A stretch of DNA of 64,000 nt, taken from the NCBI GenBank assembly GCA_013397435.1, contig VZRG01000165.1, positions 124,001-188,000 of the forward strand, read 5' to 3'. The notes beneath the pieces are model-generated. The model saw only the letters and a program-made list of their open reading frames with translations. It ran no database searches and was not told the DNA's origin. This stretch comes from Erythrocercus mccallii. Lineage: Eukaryota; Chordata; Aves; Passeriformes; Dicruridae. Position 1 is the stretch's first letter. Each line of letters starts with the position of its first letter. This document shows, one piece after another, positions 61,171 to 64,000 of this stretch. A program made the position numbers and the translations under genes.

Positions 61171-61260
61171 GCCCTGATCCTGTAAAGAGCAATATGTGTG
61201 CTCAAATTTACATGCTGTAATTAAACCCAAGGAGACTACTTTCAAAGCCTAGAGTTAAAC
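61171..61260. repeat. Remnant of an old sauropsid palindromic repeat
   Basis: GCCCTGATCCTGTAAAGAGC, then GTGTGCTCAAATTTACATGC and, after a centre, GACTACTTTCAAAGCC...AGTTAAAC match both arms of the 'CCTGATCCTGCAAA...TTAACTTTAC...GACTACTCAC...AAAGTTAAGC' palindromic repeat. This is the best preserved of the remnants listed, with both arms in order. Confidence 0.5.
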
Positions 61261-62520
61261 AAGGAAAAGTTTGTAATGTGAAGTCTTATCTTTCATTAGA
61301 ACTGCAGATATAATTGGAAAAAACAGACAGACTTTCTTGCATACAAGACCTATTTCATGTCTTCAGGACTTGGCAAACAGCCAGGTCTTTGCAGGACTGA
61401 AGCCCAAGTGTTATTAGCAGTGTTTCACTAGGTATAAATGCTCTTGTAAAAGGAGCTTATTAAATCTTGAGTTTCTTTGCTTAGAATCATCCACTAAACA
61501 ACCAAAAATTACAGCTTGTTCTCTACGTAACTTCTTGGATCAATAAGAGCAATATGAAAATATGAAAGTAATGCAAAGTGTCAGTAGATCATTGATTACA
61601 AAATTATTTGTTTTGTTCAAAAATAATTAGAAGTTAATTGAGCCAAAGCATATGGGAGAAATGGACTCTACAGCATTTACAGAACTCAGGTGGGTTATGG
61701 GAGACCAGCACTGAAGCCTCGGGTTCACCAAACAATTCATTAATTTTATAAAGCAGAAAAATTTCATCAAGGAAATTAGTGAGTCCTACTTTAGAAGGGC
61801 CGAAATCCTGGTGATGAGGATTCCTTGGGATGTGAGATTCATATCCTCTTTACAAAGTTGTGAGGAACTTTGACTACTTCTGAGTCATTCTAAATCACAC
61901 ACCTTGTGGGCACTTCTGCCTACAGAAATACTCATTCCTTTTCAAAATTATCAGCCCATTAAAAACTGGTATCTACTGCTTTTTAAAATCTCTTTTAAAA
62001 ACTATGGGAGCTCTTGACTTTTGGAGTAAATTCAGGACTTTCTAATTTTTGCCTCTGATTCTTTTCAATAATTTCTACCTCTAATAAATTCAAATCAATC
62101 TGTCTCTGCCTTCAAACATATGATCACAGCTGTCTGGAGTACAGTTGCCTCCCATCTTGAAAAGGAGCCATGAATATGAACAAATATCAGCTTCAAAGGG
62201 TGACAAAGAGTTGGGTAAGGTTATCTGTTATTTCATCAGCTTCATTGAGCTTTGCATCACCCCCACAGGTGTCAACTAAAGATGCTGAAAGACAAATAGG
62301 GTCCATTTCTCAAAATGTGAGGATGGAGATGGAAATGCCTGTGACCAAGTCCAATGTAATGGTCCTGAAAACATCTCCACATTCGATGGGCATTAACTCA
62401 GAATGGGTATGCACTAGTATTCTAGTTCTACACAGCAATCTAATTTTGATAAATGCTGAATGAAAACCTCCAGTTTCACCAAAAAGAACATTATCTCAGT
62501 TTCAACAGTGTAGTGTTTGG
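61261..62520. other. Unique noncoding DNA
   Basis: No gene or repeat is recognised. Short open frames only. Confidence 0.6.
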
Positions 62521-62670
62521 CTCTCTGGGCTAGGAGTGCCCATGGCTGGGTCATGTCCAGCCTCTCATCCACCAGCACCCCCAAGTTTTCTCTGCAGGGC
62601 TGCTCTCCATCTGGTCAATCCTCAGCCTGTGTTGATACCAGTATGGCCCTGAACCAGCTGTAGAACCTTA
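62521..62670 (-). mobile_element. CR1 LINE ORF2-end fragment
   Basis: The plus strand contains CTCTGGGCTAGGAGTGCCCATGGCTGG, CATGTCCAGCCTCTCATCCACCAGCACCC, CCAAGTTTTCTCTGCAGGGCTGCTCTCCAT and CAGCCTGTGTTGATACCAG, followed by CCCTGAACCAGCTGTAGAACC. This is the reverse complement of the CR1 ORF2 segment that encodes the end of the RT thumb region. It has no 3' tail, so it is an internal piece. Confidence 0.88.
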
Positions 62671-64000
62671 ATATCTTAAAATGCTTCATCTTTTTTTCCC
62701 ATTTACAAATTGAGCCTGGTAAATCACAACACACAATGAAAGACAGAGGCAAGAGATTTCTTTCTCTGTGAAGGCAAGCCATTAATTTCTTTAGAACCAA
62801 TTTGTCAGCCCTTGATCACTTTCTGGAAAGCACTGATTCAATTAGCCATAAAGATTTTTTCAAGGAAAACAAACTTCATTCAGTGAGAACTGAACCTAGA
62901 AAAGGATGCAAATATTGAAATTTGGCCTAGTATTTGTACAGGGATGTCTTGTAATCAGGTATTATTAAGGCTTTGCTAACCAGTCTGTAAATGTTACATT
63001 TCTTTTTTTGTTTAGGTTTTTGTAGTTATCATGCTTTTGTATTACACTAATATACTTTGATGATACACAGTGAAAACTTCATTGATGCAATAATGGATAA
63101 ACTACAGGTATACAAGAAATCTGTAAAATATGGGAAGAGGCAATAAAATCCCTAGCTGCCTAAAGTGGCAACACCTTCTAAACAAGAAGTTTGTGTGGTT
63201 GAGCTACAGAGGACTAATTCAATTAACCTGTCAGTGAGATTACCTCCTGTCAGCTACCTCTGGCAAATCAATGGATAAATCTATATGCAAATAGATAGTA
63301 AGGTAACTACTATTCTTGCATTGTTCAGTAAATGCAGAGAGATGAAAACTGGCCCAGAAGAGAAGTCACTGCGGCAAATAAAGCAATCATGTAAATGGTG
63401 TTGGTAGCTGGTCAAAGGAGCATACAAATAATGCAACTTCTGTTGATTTGGCAATAAGTGTAAACTGGAACAGTAAGCAATGTCTGAGTACTTTACCAAA
63501 TGGCAAGCATCAAGTTACAGCCCTGGTATAAATGGAATAGTTTCCACTGAAATTAATAACAGTTATTCCTGTTTCATTTGAATGTAAAATTGATCTGCAG
63601 AAAAGATCGGGAAGCCACATCCAGCAAAGGTTGTTCTCATGTTTGCTTCTCCTATCCATCAATGCTGGCAAAACTTACACATTGACCCAAAAAATAGTTT
63701 GGGTTTTCCTCCAAACATAAGAAAAAAAAGAAAATCCCCAAATCCTGCCACTTAAGTCTGACTTACTCCTATGATTAAGTTTCCCTTCATCTAAATTTGT
63801 GCTTTCCCAAGGTCTGGTGTCTTCAACTAATATCACTACAGCCACTTCAGACAACTGTAACTAGAGTGCAAAGTTAATTCTCTCTAGCATCAGAGGGAAT
63901 GCTTATTGCAGAGCTGAATGTGTGATACAAACAATTTCTTTTTCTCTGATAGACTGAAAAATAATTTGTTTTATTTCTTTGTTGTCCTTTCAGCAATTAA
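62671..64000. other. Unique AT-rich noncoding DNA to window end
   Basis: No gene, RNA gene or mobile element is recognised in the last 1.3 kb. Confidence 0.6.

Noticed and set aside
1..64000. CRISPR arrays, operons, phage or other prokaryotic systems
   Set aside because: The sequence has no regular spaced repeats, no dense coding and carries vertebrate CR1 elements, so prokaryotic systems are not expected and none is seen.

Overview
This window reads as vertebrate nuclear DNA from a bird. The interspersed repeats are CR1 LINE fragments in both orientations, several still carrying the CR1-type 3' tail of ATTCTATG-like octamers. There is one retroviral solo LTR, plus a thin scatter of very old sauropsid-type palindromic repeats. 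I see no Alu, L1, B1/B2 or other mammalian families, and nothing bacterial or plasmid-like. A songbird is a reasonable guess from the compact, CR1-dominated, LTR-bearing landscape, but the sequence does not prove it.

No protein-coding gene can be supported. The DNA is AT-rich and every open frame is short (longest 238 codons, and that one crosses an LTR and a CR1). The window is best described as intergenic or deep-intronic. One multi-frame stretch with good splice-like borders on the minus strand (23441-23748) is the only place that looks even faintly exonic, and it is frame-broken.

Layout: 1-2.9 kb unique AT-rich DNA; 2.9-4.2 kb an ancient CR1 with remnants of the reverse-transcriptase region; 4.2-8.6 kb unique DNA with small tandem repeats; 8627-9267 a 641-bp solo LTR with 6-bp target duplication, followed by a small CR1 tail at 9.4 kb; 9.5-26 kb mostly unique DNA with ancient repeat debris and conserved-looking AT-rich blocks around 12 and 21.5 kb; 26.1-26.4 kb the only CpG island, containing a 10-bp minisatellite; 28.3-28.9 kb the best preserved CR1; 33.5 kb a CR1; 36.2 kb a decayed tRNA-like (SINE-head) segment in a conserved-looking block; 38.8-39.3 and 48.6-49.8 kb further candidate conserved noncoding blocks; CR1 pieces at 47.0, 50.2, 52.5 and 62.5 kb; old palindromic-repeat remnants at 10.8, 17.0, 26.6, 44.2, 59.2 and 61.2 kb.

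There are no genes here to work together. The parts most likely to matter to the host are the CpG island (possible promoter of an unannotated transcript or nearby gene) and the candidate regulatory blocks. I found no new multi-gene system. All repeat and conservation calls rest on recognition by eye and were not checked by alignment.
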